This document shows positions 45,130 through 56,553 of a DNA stretch of 64,000 bases, piece by piece. Under the pieces are notes generated by a model. That model was not told the DNA's origin. It saw only the letters and a program-made list of their open reading frames with translations, and ran no database searches. This stretch comes from Entonaema liquescens (taxonomy: Eukaryota > Ascomycota > Sordariomycetes > Xylariales > Xylariaceae): contig CADCSX010000003.1 in NCBI GenBank assembly GCA_902805475.1, forward strand, positions 1,488,001 through 1,552,000, read 5' to 3'. The position numbers and the translations under genes are program-made. Every line of letters begins with the position of its first letter. Position 1 is the first letter of the stretch.

Positions 45130-47451
45130 CTATGCGACGTTCGCAAGCTGCATCAATCGCTCTCCGGCTTTTTGGTTGGAATATTCGTACGCCTTGGAAC
45201 CGGGTGGGAAAGTACCGTTAGCCGCCCATAGGTCGATCAACGGTTGCATGGGCTCTAGCTCCTGGGGCTTCAGCATGTCCAGAGCGCAGGCTGTTAGCAC
45301 GAAGTGACTGAAACAGCTGTTCAGCTGCTTTTCGAGATTCAGATGATAGAACGGGTCGATGAAGTGCGCCCAGTACAGATGAGCATATACCCGGAACATC
45401 TGTCTAAAAATGGTTTGGCAAACTTCTACGAAGTTCTCGGGGAACCCACTGGGCCTTCCAATCCAATCTTTATCTTCGGGATTAGACAGCTGCGAAAGAG
45501 GCGTCGTGGTGATAGATGGGTTATGCGCGTAGGAAACACCGTTGGTATCGGTAGGGAAAATGTTCGTGTCATCGATCTTTCCAGATATCCACCGCTGCAT
45601 AAGCGTGATATACTCGTAGGCCGGTAACTCGACGGGTTCCCGTTTGTAGTTTAGCCATGTAAAAGAATGGTTCCTACATCTCGCGTTAGACGCACCAGAT
45701 CATTGCCTCCTTTCAAGGGTGTTTTGTACTCACGCGCCAGCGGACATTCGGGGACAAGTCTGGGGGTTGCAGATTGTAGTGCCATCCTCTTCTTTTTCGT
45801 GGATTACTCGTACAAAGTTCCAGAGGTTACGGTAATGCTCGACCACTATGCCATGTTAGAATCCTTCCGACGAAGCTTATGAGGGATATAATGCCATGTC
45901 TATTTACCTTGATGAGCGATCCATTCCCCTTGTTCCACGGTCTTCGGGCGGGCGCTCAAGGTCATGAAGTTACCCTTCACGATATGCTTCGCGTATTGTG
46001 CGTTTAGCCATAGGGGCAGAGGTCGAGGCAGGTGATAAACGCCGAGGACATCATCGCCATTGGCTCCTGGGTTGCCGGAATCGTCCATAGTGATATTCTG
46101 GGCTAGGGATGGTGAGCTAGGAAGCGGAGGGATCTTTGGTGCTAGGCTAATGGGTGACTGGCTGCCTTGGGAGATATTGGTGGGAGAGATGGGTTGACCG
46201 CTGCTGGTTTGAACGGGACTCTTGATCTGACCTTGGGCTTTGCCCGAAGTCCCTCTCAATCGAGCGTTTCTGAAGTTGGGAAGTTAGCAACTATTCCTTT
46301 GTTGTGCGTTCGGTGCCCTATATGGAGCTGACAAGAGACAGTGGGGAAGAACCAATGAGCTGCGGTGAGGCGCCCCAGCCTGGTCTTATATATATTTTGT
46401 ATTTGGTGGGTAAGTAAGGCCAGCTTTTGACTTCATCATCTCAAGTCACCTATCCAACTTGGGTAACTGAACAAGGTCGACAAGCAAATATGAAACCGAG
46501 ACAACGGTAATAAGGGTAAAGTTAAGGATAGTGAGAGAACAGCACTTGCATATAATAGACCCAATAGACCCATAGTTAAGGGTCCAGGCTACTACTTTCT
46601 CCATTATGAAATCGTTTTGTAATTGGGAACCAACATTCCAGGGTGCTTTGCTGGCGGCCTTTAGTCTTTCCCCATCTAAGGGGAAATATGAAGATATAGG
46701 CCAAGCAGTTCTTTTTTAGAACAGGGGGCTAGGATTACCCACGATAACCTTTTTTGGCTCGTACGAGCTTAAAAGTCCGCCTCAGAGAAGAAACTTGTGT
46801 GGGTTTTTTAATGAATAAAGTTGTTTTTATCTCCAACTTGCACTGTGTTGAATATTGTTGAATGTGTCGGGGTGCGTTCCAAAAAAAAAAAAAGAAAAAG
46901 AAAACCGTGACTTCAAAAGTTAGGGAACTAATCCCCGTTGTGGTATATATACCAACTCTTGTCTTACAAGATGTCTAGGTATATTTGCATGATCTGAAAG
47001 GCTTCTGAATAGTCGATGTTGATGTCGATGTTGATGTCGATGTGCAGCATTGGATCCGCATGAAGGAAGCCAGATTCTCCAGAAATGACCATCATAAACG
47101 GCTAGGTCCAAGTGACGTATGCAAGGCTATATAAGAAGCCGAGCTGAACATGTACCATTGTTGTAAGAGACAACCCAATTTCTTTTGGCCGGGGTACATT
47201 CATAATAAATGAATAAACGAATAAACATCCTGGGGACAACGTCCCTAGAATCAAAATAGATGGTCCTCTGCACGTGGTTTTCTTGTTTTGTAGCTCATAA
47301 AAGTTGCCATACGTGAGATTGGAGATAGTCCGGTCCGGTCCTTAAAGGGGTAAGGGTATTAAAGAAATGGGATATGACAAAAGGAAAACAGAAAAAAAAA
47401 ATAAAAAAATAAAAGAATGTACACTTACATCCCAGAAAATAGGTTAGACAT
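45130..47451 (-). CDS. MOB2: MOB2-type kinase activator (Mob1/phocein family)
   Basis: Four exons: 47429-47451 (MSNLFSG), 45908-46269, 45734-45845 and 45130-45673. All phases agree and give 346 residues. The first intron is unusually long at 1,159 bp (GTAAGT to TTCAG); the others are 62 and 60 bp. The first 140 residues are a Ser/Pro-rich extension. The Mob fold follows with LWLNAQYAKHIVKGNF, EHYRNLWNFVRVIHEKEED, the zinc ligands C and C in TTICNPQTCPRM, and the two His of YAHLYWAHF. The C-terminal part, ALDMLKPQELEPMQPLIDLW, matches MOB2 rather than MOB1. In fungi MOB2 binds and activates the NDR kinase (Cbk1/COT1) that controls polar hyphal growth and septation. Confidence 0.93.
47013..47043. 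repeat. GTCGATGTTGAT tandem repeat in MOB2 intron 1
   Basis: About two and a half copies of the 12-base unit GTCGATGTTGAT lie inside the long first intron. Confidence 0.8.
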
Positions 47452-48082
47452 GATCGCTTGAGAACCACCACGTCGGGTACCGATAGAGCGTAGGTATAGA
47501 GAGGACGTAGCCGGTCGGCGACACGCAAGAAGACGAAAGAATTGAATAGCAAAGTTTCCAGTTTGCTAGGGGGGAGGGAATAATGGAATCGCCGACCAAC
47601 GACACAATTAAAGAATCGGCGAGGCTTCACGAAAGAAAAGGGGCAGAAGGGGATGTGACAGTGACTTTGCGATGTGTGGAAGTTTCCCACCTCCAAACTA
47701 CCCAATGATATTTTAACGTCTCCAGCTGTTTCAGGAGACGCTCGTCTATAATAGCGCCCAACACTAGTCCCTTTTAGCTTGCATCATCTTTATCGATATT
47801 AAAGTCTTATCGATAATTGCACAAGCATTTCTCTTCACAGTGCGGTTTAGCTTTGAAGTTTACGCACCTACAGGTAGGTACTTTCAGTACCTAGGTACTA
47901 GCTACAATTTCACCTTTAAGGTCCTACCAAATCGCGACTTCCATCATCAACGCCCTTCGCATCCCGACGTGATTCTCTTAAACCTCTCCAATTGCATCAT
48001 TCTATATCCACGCCGTCCCCTCGCATCATTTCTATAGCGAATACTATTACAAAATACATTACAAAATACACAAAGATTCACC
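47452..48082. promoter_or_regulatory. Divergent promoter of MOB2 and LEO1
   Basis: About 630 bp between the two start codons. It contains a TACCTAGGTA motif (47889-47898). No further gene was seen. Confidence 0.5.
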
Positions 48083-49392
48083 ATGTCCGACTCCGAGGAT
48101 GGAGGTGACCTCTTCGGCGACGAGGGCGACGTAGATCAGGTGCTTAGTGATCAAGATCTAGCCTCGGAACAAGATGAACGCGACGAACGCGACGATGATC
48201 GTGACGATGACCGTGACCACAATCGCAACCGGGACCGTGATGACGATGCAGATGAGGATCAGGAAGTCAAGGTGAAGCGCATCATGGGAGTCACCGTCCA
48301 TCGACACAGGATTCCGCGACCCGCTAAGGATGGCACCGGTTCCGTATGTATACTCTGTCTCGATCGCAACTTTAGTATAATTTTAACAAATCCTAGCTAC
48401 AAACGATGAAAGTTCCTTCCTTCATCAAATTACAAGCCGAGGAGTACAAACCCGACGCGTTCGAGCCGACCGAGTGGGACATACAAAACGCGCGATCCGA
48501 GCAACGCAAGAACGTCGTCCGCTTCCAGCGAGACCCCGAAACTGGCGAGCTTAAGAGCAATGCTGTTGTGTACCGCTGGAGCGATGGATCCCTCACCATG
48601 ACCGTTGGGGGAGACCACTACGAGATACAGAAGAAGGCTATGGCACCCGCAGCTGACAAGCCATATTACGAGGAGCGAGACGATGCCCACTACTACGTTG
48701 CAGCAGCACATTTTACGAGCGAGTTGTTCATGACTGTGGGCCATGTCTCTGAACAATATTCCGTGAAGCTTCCCTCGAATTTGAAGGACGAAGCCCTACT
48801 TAAGTTCAGCCGTGACATGGAAGCTGCTCAGCGCGCGAGAAGACAGGGTGGCGACATGATCATTACAACTACGAAGGATCCCGAACTTCAAAAGAGGGAG
48901 GCAGAGCTGGCCGAGAAGGAGCGCATGAAAGCACAGCGACGACGGGAGAATGCGGCAGCACGACTCGATGGACGAGCTGGAGGTTACAGAAGTGGAGGAC
49001 TTTCCATTGGCGACCTAGAGGGCGGTCGCAGAGCCGGTGGCTCCCGCAAGAGAGGTGCGCAAGGCTCGTCAAAGGGTAAGCGACGCCGACCGGAATACGA
49101 TTCCGACGACGACTTCCCTTCAGGCGGAGGGCGCCAGAACGAGTATGACCGCGAAGATGACTTCATCGCCCCTAGTGATGATGAGGATGAAGGGAACGAG
49201 GACGAGGAAGATGAGGAAGACATTTTGGACGATGACGAAGAGGAGGCTCCCAGAAAGAAGCGCCAGAGAACCGCCGACGCTGAAGATGCCGATGCTGATG
49301 CTGATGCTGATCTGGACGACATAGATGCGCCGGCTGAATCTTCCCATCGGCGAAGACGTCACATCATTGACGAAGACGACGATGACGAGTAG
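48083..49392 (+). CDS. LEO1: Paf1 complex subunit Leo1
   Basis: Exons are 48083-48343 and 48397-49392. The intron (GTATGT, TTTAACA, CCTAG) joins DGTGS to LQTMKVPSFIKL, giving 418 residues. The N-terminal 70 residues and the C-terminal 120 are acidic, with runs of Asp/Glu and basic patches such as KGKRRRPEYDSDDDF. The middle (about 75-250) is the Leo1 domain, with VTVHRHRIPRP, WDIQNARSEQRKNVVRFQRD and VVYRWSDGSLTMTVGGDHYE. Leo1 is part of the Paf1 complex, which travels with RNA polymerase II and promotes histone H2B ubiquitination and H3K4/K36 methylation. In fission yeast it also limits the spread of heterochromatin. Confidence 0.95.
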
Positions 49393-51420
49393 AGGCAGTT
49401 TAATGCGTTAGACATTGATGAGTCCCTGTGTCTGTATTATACTCAGTGATTATCTATAGTACTTGCACGCGACGGTTGCGGTTTTGGCACGTACAGAGGC
49501 TCAATAGCTCGGAAAGTCGATTAAGATAATAGAATAATATCTTCCATGCCAATGCAATGTCACAATGCGTTATGGATTGGGCATGTTTAGGTAGCAGATA
49601 ATACGGTTGCCACAGTAGGACCGCTCAATCTTATACCTTGGGCCATCCCATCCACCTCAATATCTTTTCAAGATGGTATATACCGTATTCCGTTCTTTTA
49701 GCTTATCTAAAGTTGTGACTCCCTTGCCTGTCCAGGATCATATACGACGGTGGCCGTAAAGAATTTGATAGATCCAATTTCATAGTTCAATTTTTACTAG
49801 TGCTTGAAAGTTGCGTCTTATCTGCTGTGAGAATGCTGACTTTTGTAGAAGCGTATCCATGATATCATGGTAGTATAAGTGTATCAACGGGGAACAACTA
49901 CTATAGCATAGATAAGATCCAAGTGGCATATAGTGAACCTCATCAGGTGTTATCTACTTACACATCATTACAACCTAGTAGTCAGGGTGAAAGTACTGCT
50001 ATCTAGTTCTACCTGTTTTGATATCACTCTATAGTAATTAATCCAGTTGGTACTACTTCCTCGTAGCTATTTGAGCAACTATTCTGGCTATTGGCATTGA
50101 TACAGACTATTCATCATGAACATCAATGTCTTCCAGACTTGCATAGCGCAGACACGGTCAGCATAAGAGAACCAACCCCACTGCGTAAGGTCAAAGTTGG
50201 AATATAGTTCGACATTAGTGATTCCAGGCGTTGTCCGAAGATCAGAAGCGGAGAGGCTATAACTCTTTTTGTTGTTATTTGCCTCGCTGCTTTCGAGGCT
50301 AACTGGTGTTGGGATATATAGTGTTGCCACTTATCGTGTAGTGGCTGTGGCAATAGAAGATATTACTTACAACCAATTAGATCCAGGTTATTTTAGATAC
50401 AGTATCATGAAGCAAGTTATAATATTACCCTCGGACCATCTTAACTTTTTCTCCCTTTTTTGCTCGAAAGTACCCCAGAGAGGGCCAACCGGGGAGGAGG
50501 TACAAGCTGGCTTAAGTAATAGAATGGAATGGGGCTTCAGATACTAACGTATTGTCAGTATCCTAGATGAGATATCTAGGAGAATACACTTCTAGTATGT
50601 ACACTAGCGAGATCCTGTGGAGTCAAATCCCGTTAATAGCAAACCACTAAATGATACCGCTCTCGTCTGAAACTCTATAGTATTGTCAAAAGTCTTACTA
50701 AGTGATGCCATCTCAAGAGCCCAGGTCCGATGAGGCCTATATTCTTTCCGCTCTATAGATCTAGACTACTAATAAGCCCGGCACTTATATACTAAATATA
50801 ACTATATAACTATTTGATTCCTACAAGTAAAAGTTGACTTGTTGCTCTGCCGCCGCGAGTAGTTCGTAGCCCGTTGACATGGACATTGCGACCTAATCTG
50901 AAGTTGATTTAATGGAGGGGGGGGTGGACAGGGTTTTAATATATTAGTTCTTTAAAATAAATATCCTATAATATTAATATTAATATTCGAGGTCTTGGGG
51001 GTCTACCAATACCTAGGCCTGCCCTGAACAGCTGTTGGCAGCCGACAAGGTACAATGATTATAGCGGAAGCTCGGAGCTCACTCTTTCACATGCAAGATT
51101 ATAAGCACCGATTTCCCGATTTAGAGCACATGAGCTCCAGTCTTACCCGCCTGTAGCTCGGCCCTTGGTGAGCCCCGGCGCGTTGTACAGAGGTAAAACC
51201 TTGGAAGTCAAATACGTAACATTCATCCCATCCGTAAATGTCGTTCTTTTTCGTTAATTTTTCAACATTACTCTCGCCGTGTCGCTTTCTCGCGACCTGT
51301 AATGGCGGGTACCGTATTCCTTTAGTCTCAGCTTCTACGCATCCGTAGCTAGCTACCTAATCGCCGATCCTACGCGTCTCTATCACCGATGGTTCCGGCC
51401 GACGTGAATGCTACGAGAGG
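49393..51420. other. Intergenic, no convincing gene
   Basis: Two kilobases with only short ORFs (the longest about 92 codons). An AT-rich patch lies at 50935-50990, including repeated TAATATTAATATTAATATT. Confidence 0.5.
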
Positions 51421-53407
51421 ATGCTGTCCATCTTCGAGGTGCCGGTAGCTGTGTTTGCTTTATTGCTGGAAGTCCTGCTATTTTGGTATAGAGTGAGTAT
51501 TAACTATAATAACAAGAAGTTAACTACACTGAAGCTCACATAGCTCATCTTGTACTAGAAACTTTGGGGAAGATGGACGTCGAAAAGCTCAATGGACGAA
51601 TGGCTAGATGCATTGCGAAGTGCCGTGACATACGAGGACTGGGAGCATGCAGCATTGCAATTGGATAACCTTAAGGAATTGAATCTCTGGTATGGTATGC
51701 TATAGTAAAACGAGATATATCCGAGTGAGACTGACATAGGACATCCTCCTGTAGGCGTAACAACCCTCCGTCGCATCACTACGATTGGATGCTCATCAAC
51801 AATCGTCTCGATAATATCGTTGAGGCCCGCGATAACAATGACCTACAGTCGCTTCTCAATCTCGTGCGCTCCGGCCTAGTTCGTAACCTTGGAAACATCA
51901 CAGCCCCAAGATTGTATAATCGCGCCTTCGCCGGAACGAAATACCTAATCGAAGAGTACATTGCGCAAGTCGCCGGTGCCATTGACGATATCAATCACCG
52001 CGTCGCTACGCCACTTCACGATAAGTACACTCATACATACTCCCTCTCGACCCAACGGAAGCTCGACTTTCTACACGACTCGAGACAAGCCTTTGGGCGA
52101 AGTACCTTGGTATTACAAGGTGGTGCTATGTTTGGGCTGTGTCACTTGGGAGTTGTCAAGGCATTATTCTTACGGGGTTTACTACCACGCATCATCACGG
52201 GCACGGCGACTGGCGCGCTTATTGCAAGTCTAGTAGCTATCCATACCGAGGATGAGCTTCCTCGCGTGTTGAGGGAGACGGTATTGACCTGTCGGCCTTC
52301 GTGACACATGAACAACAAGTGCATAGTAAAAAGCATAGTTGGACGCCACCTTTCAATACATTGTTGCGTAGAATCGCGAGGTTCTGGCGCGAAGGCTACT
52401 TCCTCGATGTTAAGGTCTTGGAGGATTGCGTTAGGGACAACCTTGGTGACCTAACGTTCGAGGAAGCATATCACAGAAGCAAGCGTGTCTTGAATATCAC
52501 GGTGGTTACAGCAGAGCAGGAGGGAAATCCCGCATTGTTAAACTACATTACGGCACCTAACGTGGTAGGTCTCTAAAACCTTGGCCCCTTACCTATAAGT
52601 CCTTGGCGTGGGTTAAGTATAATCATATATGCATATGCTGACGAGGCATTTAAGCTGATTCGGACCGCGGCTGTCGCGTCCAACGCGTCAACTCCGTCAC
52701 TCTACGGAAGCAGTCGGACAACAGTACTGTGCAAAGATGTAACTGGTAAGATCGTACCCTGGGCGCCAGCGAATACCTTCCGTCCATGGACACATGCATC
52801 AGCCAAGGATCGCAAATCGCCGCTGTCGCGTGTCGCTCAGCTCTTCAACGTCAACCACTTTATAGTTAGCCAGGCTCGGCCTTACCTGATCCCCTTCCTT
52901 GAATCGGACATGCACGGCCCATCGCTCTTCACGGCTCGGCACAAGCGAGCACAGGCCACTGGCCATCTGTTTAGGGTAGTCGGTTTGGAGATTCGCCACC
53001 GTTTACGTCAGCTAGACACACTTGGTCTACTGCCGGCCGGCATCCGCAAGTTCTTGGTAGACGAGGAGGTCCCGTCGGGGTCGAGTATGACGCTCGTACC
53101 TGACGTGACGGCACGAGACTTTGTGCGACTGCTCGAGACCCCAACACGAGAGACCCTAGACTATTGGATCCTGCGCGGCGAGAGGAGCGTGTGGCCGGCA
53201 GTGTGTGCGCTAACTGTGAGATGCGCGGTTGAATATGAGATTGAGAGCGCATATCAGCGTGCGCGCAGCTTGAAGGCCGGGGGTCTAAGGCGGAAGGCAA
53301 GCACTGGGATTGTAGCACCGCCAACGGGCCCAATCGACGCGAAGACGATCGCGCCCGGTGGGCTACCACCCTCAGGAGAAGTTTCACAGAGCGCGGCTGT
53401 AAACTAG
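51421..53407 (+). CDS. Patatin-like protein (DUF3336 + patatin fold), catalytic residues missing
   Basis: Exons are 51421-51492, 51559-51689, 51755-52564 and 52655-53407. One missing base in a G-run near 52270 breaks the frame after EDELPRVLR; the other frame continues GDGIDLSAFVTHEQQ, and correcting it gives 588 residues. The N-terminus has one membrane helix (VPVAVFALLLEVLLFW), then a DUF3336-type helical region (SYEDW-like TYEDWEHAALQLDNL, PPSHHYDW). The patatin fold has the oxyanion loop QGGAMFGLCHLGV (about 189-201). The nucleophile motif GxSxG reads GTATG (217-221), and the segment where the family's DG Asp is expected reads WTHASAKDR (about 383-391). NVNHFIVSQARPYLIPFL is well kept. 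Relatives (Tgl3/4/5, SDP1) are lipases; this copy should be inactive by the usual mechanism. Confidence 0.88.
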
Positions 53408-54010
53408 AAACTCTCGTACTCTTTCCTTGCAGCCACAACTGTACAGGGAGAGTGCGAGCTGGCTGAGACTTGGGGATCCGCAGCAGTCCGGTTGACCGAG
53501 AAAAACAAGGGATAGAAAAGAGAAACCCAAGTCAGCCTTGAGCGCCAATGCAACTAGCTTATAGTCATCTGAAGAGATGCTGGTGGAATACGGTATGCGC
53601 TCTAGCGGCACAGGATGTTCTGTACCAGAGACAGAAAGGGAGGATTTTTCACTCGGGCAGCTAAACTAGCCAGCCAGTCAGCTAGCCTTGGCCGTAGGTA
53701 AAACGAGTAGTAGTAGAAAGCAAAGTAAAAGACTAGGGAAAACGGAAATAACCACAAACCATAAAATGCATCGATTGGTAAACTTGAGCGCGCTGATTAC
53801 ATAGCGTGCGTGACGGACACAGGGTCGGGCAGAACCAATGGAATAGATGGACAGGCTTCGTTGCGGATTGAGACGTACATGTATGTAGCTGCAACAATCC
53901 TTGATACTGCATGCATGGAAACAAAACCCAAGGGCCCGATGACTTCGAGAAGCCTGCCGTTTCCTAACGTGGCTCGGCCTTGGGGGTGCAGGCCATGTAC
54001 CTCCTAGTAG

Positions 54011-54090
54011 GTATGTGTGTATGTGTATGTGTATGTGTATGTCTAGGTACTTATTGCGTACCTGAACGGTGCGTGTGTGTATGTGTGTGT
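54011..54090. repeat. TATGTG/GTGTGT microsatellite
   Basis: Two neighbouring tracts: TATGTG units at 54011-54042 and GTGTGT-type units at 54069-54090, separated by a TAGGTAC-containing spacer. Confidence 0.8.
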
Positions 54091-56530
54091 CTAGGTAGGT
54101 AGTGATTACTTGGGAAACGGGAGGGGGGCGAGGTCAGGCCCAAAGCGGATAGCCAGAAGGCTCGGGTTCCTGGTCGGTCGTGGGCCGCGAAAACTTTTTT
54201 TTTCTTTCTTTCTTTGCGACGCGCGCCGCACAGCTGTGTGGAATTGGGGCTGCGTGACACACCTCCGGAACCAGAGATCGGGAGCCGTAAGTGTCTGGTC
54301 AGATGTGCATTGGGTACTGGTCCGCGCAGAGCCTCAATGATTCCCAAGATGTTTGCCTTGGATCGGAGCTACTTTTTAGTTCTTGGTGTTGTAGCGGTGA
54401 GGAGGCGGAATGGATGGGCTTGGGGCATGGATACGGAGCGATGGATGTTTAGATGGGCGGTGATGGTGGTGGTAATGTGATGGAGATGGAGATGGTTACG
54501 TAGTTGGGGTTGGTCAGGTAGTCGCCGTTATGATGCTAGTTCTAAGACATGCATGTAGGTACGGACGCAACATGCCGCCCAGATAGATAGTTACTGCGTG
54601 TACGTATATTTACCTTGATGCATATCCGGATGAAAGCGAAAGGGGGTTATGTTTTACTTACAATGTTTACTTACACACATGGGGATGGGTGGGTGGATGC
54701 CGTATCTATCGTCTTTGCAACTTGGCGTTGCATCATACCTTAGGCCAGCATTCTCTATTGGGACTTGGCTTATTAGACCCTGGCGAGGAAGGGTTGCATG
54801 GAGGTGCGGCGTCGCCTGGTGTTTCTCTCTTTGTCTCTGCCGGGCGTCCAGCCCCAGCTGAGGGAAGCTTTCGAGAAGGATGCCCATTCTGGAAAGTGTG
54901 TTGTCCGGGTCCCATTATTCTACACCCACAGACAAGGTGAGTAATGAGATGCAAGAAGTATGTAAGGGGGAAAGGATAGTAGTGTAAACCCGAGATCCAT
55001 ATGTTATGTCCAACACGGCCAACCATCCCCACTGCCTATTTACCCGTCCATGGCTTACCTTACCTAGCTAGCTACCCAGTTTATTTTGTCCTACTTGTGT
55101 GAGGAATACATCCTATTTGGTACGCTGATCTTTGAGCTAGATGGTCTAATGGGGAAGCTGGGGAGGTAAGGGATGAATAATATCGACAAGAGAATCTTAC
55201 CTATGGACGGTTCGGACATGACGATGCTTGACGTAGTAGCATTGGATAGCTAATTTTCAGGATACCATCATCTTAGAGGCCGGCGAGGAGGCTATTCTTC
55301 GGCAGGTCATAAGGCATGTACATCGCAGATGCGCAATTAAATTCCACCCAAGGTCCGTTACGACGTGCATAGCTGTGGGTTCTCGGAATCGATCAGCTGC
55401 ACGTTTATGTGCGTATTCGTCTGCACATACAGGTTTACCAACATTAGAAACATAAAGCCAGTGTGTGGGGAATGCACTACAGGAGTCTGTAATCTAGCCG
55501 CCGTTGCAGCGGGTTTATGATGACTGGTAGTGTATGTAGGATATGTAGGACGGGTCCCTTGAAGCCAAGAATCTTCAGGCGTCTGTACGTGTTTGTGGTT
55601 GCATAGGTACGTTCTAGTAGGTACTGCAGAAAGAAGTGCAGCAAGTGGAAAAAAGGGGTTTAGTTAAAACAAGAAATCGGGTTGTCCACCCCAAACTCGG
55701 CCGTATTACAAAGAAAGAAAAAAAACAATAATGTATCTAACTTGGGTACTATAGTTTATGTATAGTCATTGTGTTCTTAACAGTATGGAATGCATAACTG
55801 CCAGCTGCCTAACTAACCACTAGTTAACCATATATGAGAATATGTTGCGGTATTTTAAAATAGAAGATATAACTATATCCTTTTTGGATGAAGGACTTGA
55901 GCTTGTAAAAGGGAATCCGTCTCCTAGGCGGGACGCTGTTAAACATGAACTATAATGAATTCAACGATGTATAATAAACCCTTAATAGTTAAGTTCGGCA
56001 AAAACTTGGGCAAAAGTTATAAAGCTGGGCGAATCTGATCAAGTTCGGGGAGTTACGGGACCAAGTAGGCAAGGTATAGCCCTGTCATATGGAAAAGTGA
56101 CAGGAGAGATCAACAACTGGGTCCGATGCATCTCTGCAGGGCTATATCCTACCTAAATGCAGCCTGGAAAAGTTCCAGAAAAAAAAAAACAATCGGGATT
56201 TGATGGTATCCACTGTAAATACCTGAAATACCTAACCAAGTAATTATGACAGAGAGAGATACACATATCTCTTTTGTTTAAGGCTGATGATAAGCGAGGA
56301 CGGAACGGTGCCGTGCTTGTCACACGGCCTACGGCTCCGGATGGTGGCCCACTTACACTACCGATTTGTACAGCCAGCATCCATGGATGCCCGTCAAAAA
56401 AGAATCCTATCTGCAGGTTCCATGTCGAAAATAAATTAATTGATTCTCCTTGTGACTTACTCGCAATGCTGTGACTGTGCCTATGATAATCTCGGACTGG
56501 CATAGCGAGATTACGTACCTCTATATTCAG

Positions 56531-56553
56531 TAGGACGTAGGACGTAGGACGTA
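56531..56553. repeat. TAGGACG tandem repeat
   Basis: Three perfect head-to-tail copies of the seven-base unit TAGGACG followed by a partial copy. Confidence 0.8.

Noticed and set aside
48984..49322. Ser-rich minus-strand ORF opposite the LEO1 C-terminus
   Set aside because: It is the reverse reading of an acidic Asp/Glu repeat region.
50088..50353. Two overlapping minus-strand ORFs of 76-80 codons
   Set aside because: No domain, no ATG-linked splice structure, AT-rich codons, and no support from neighbours.
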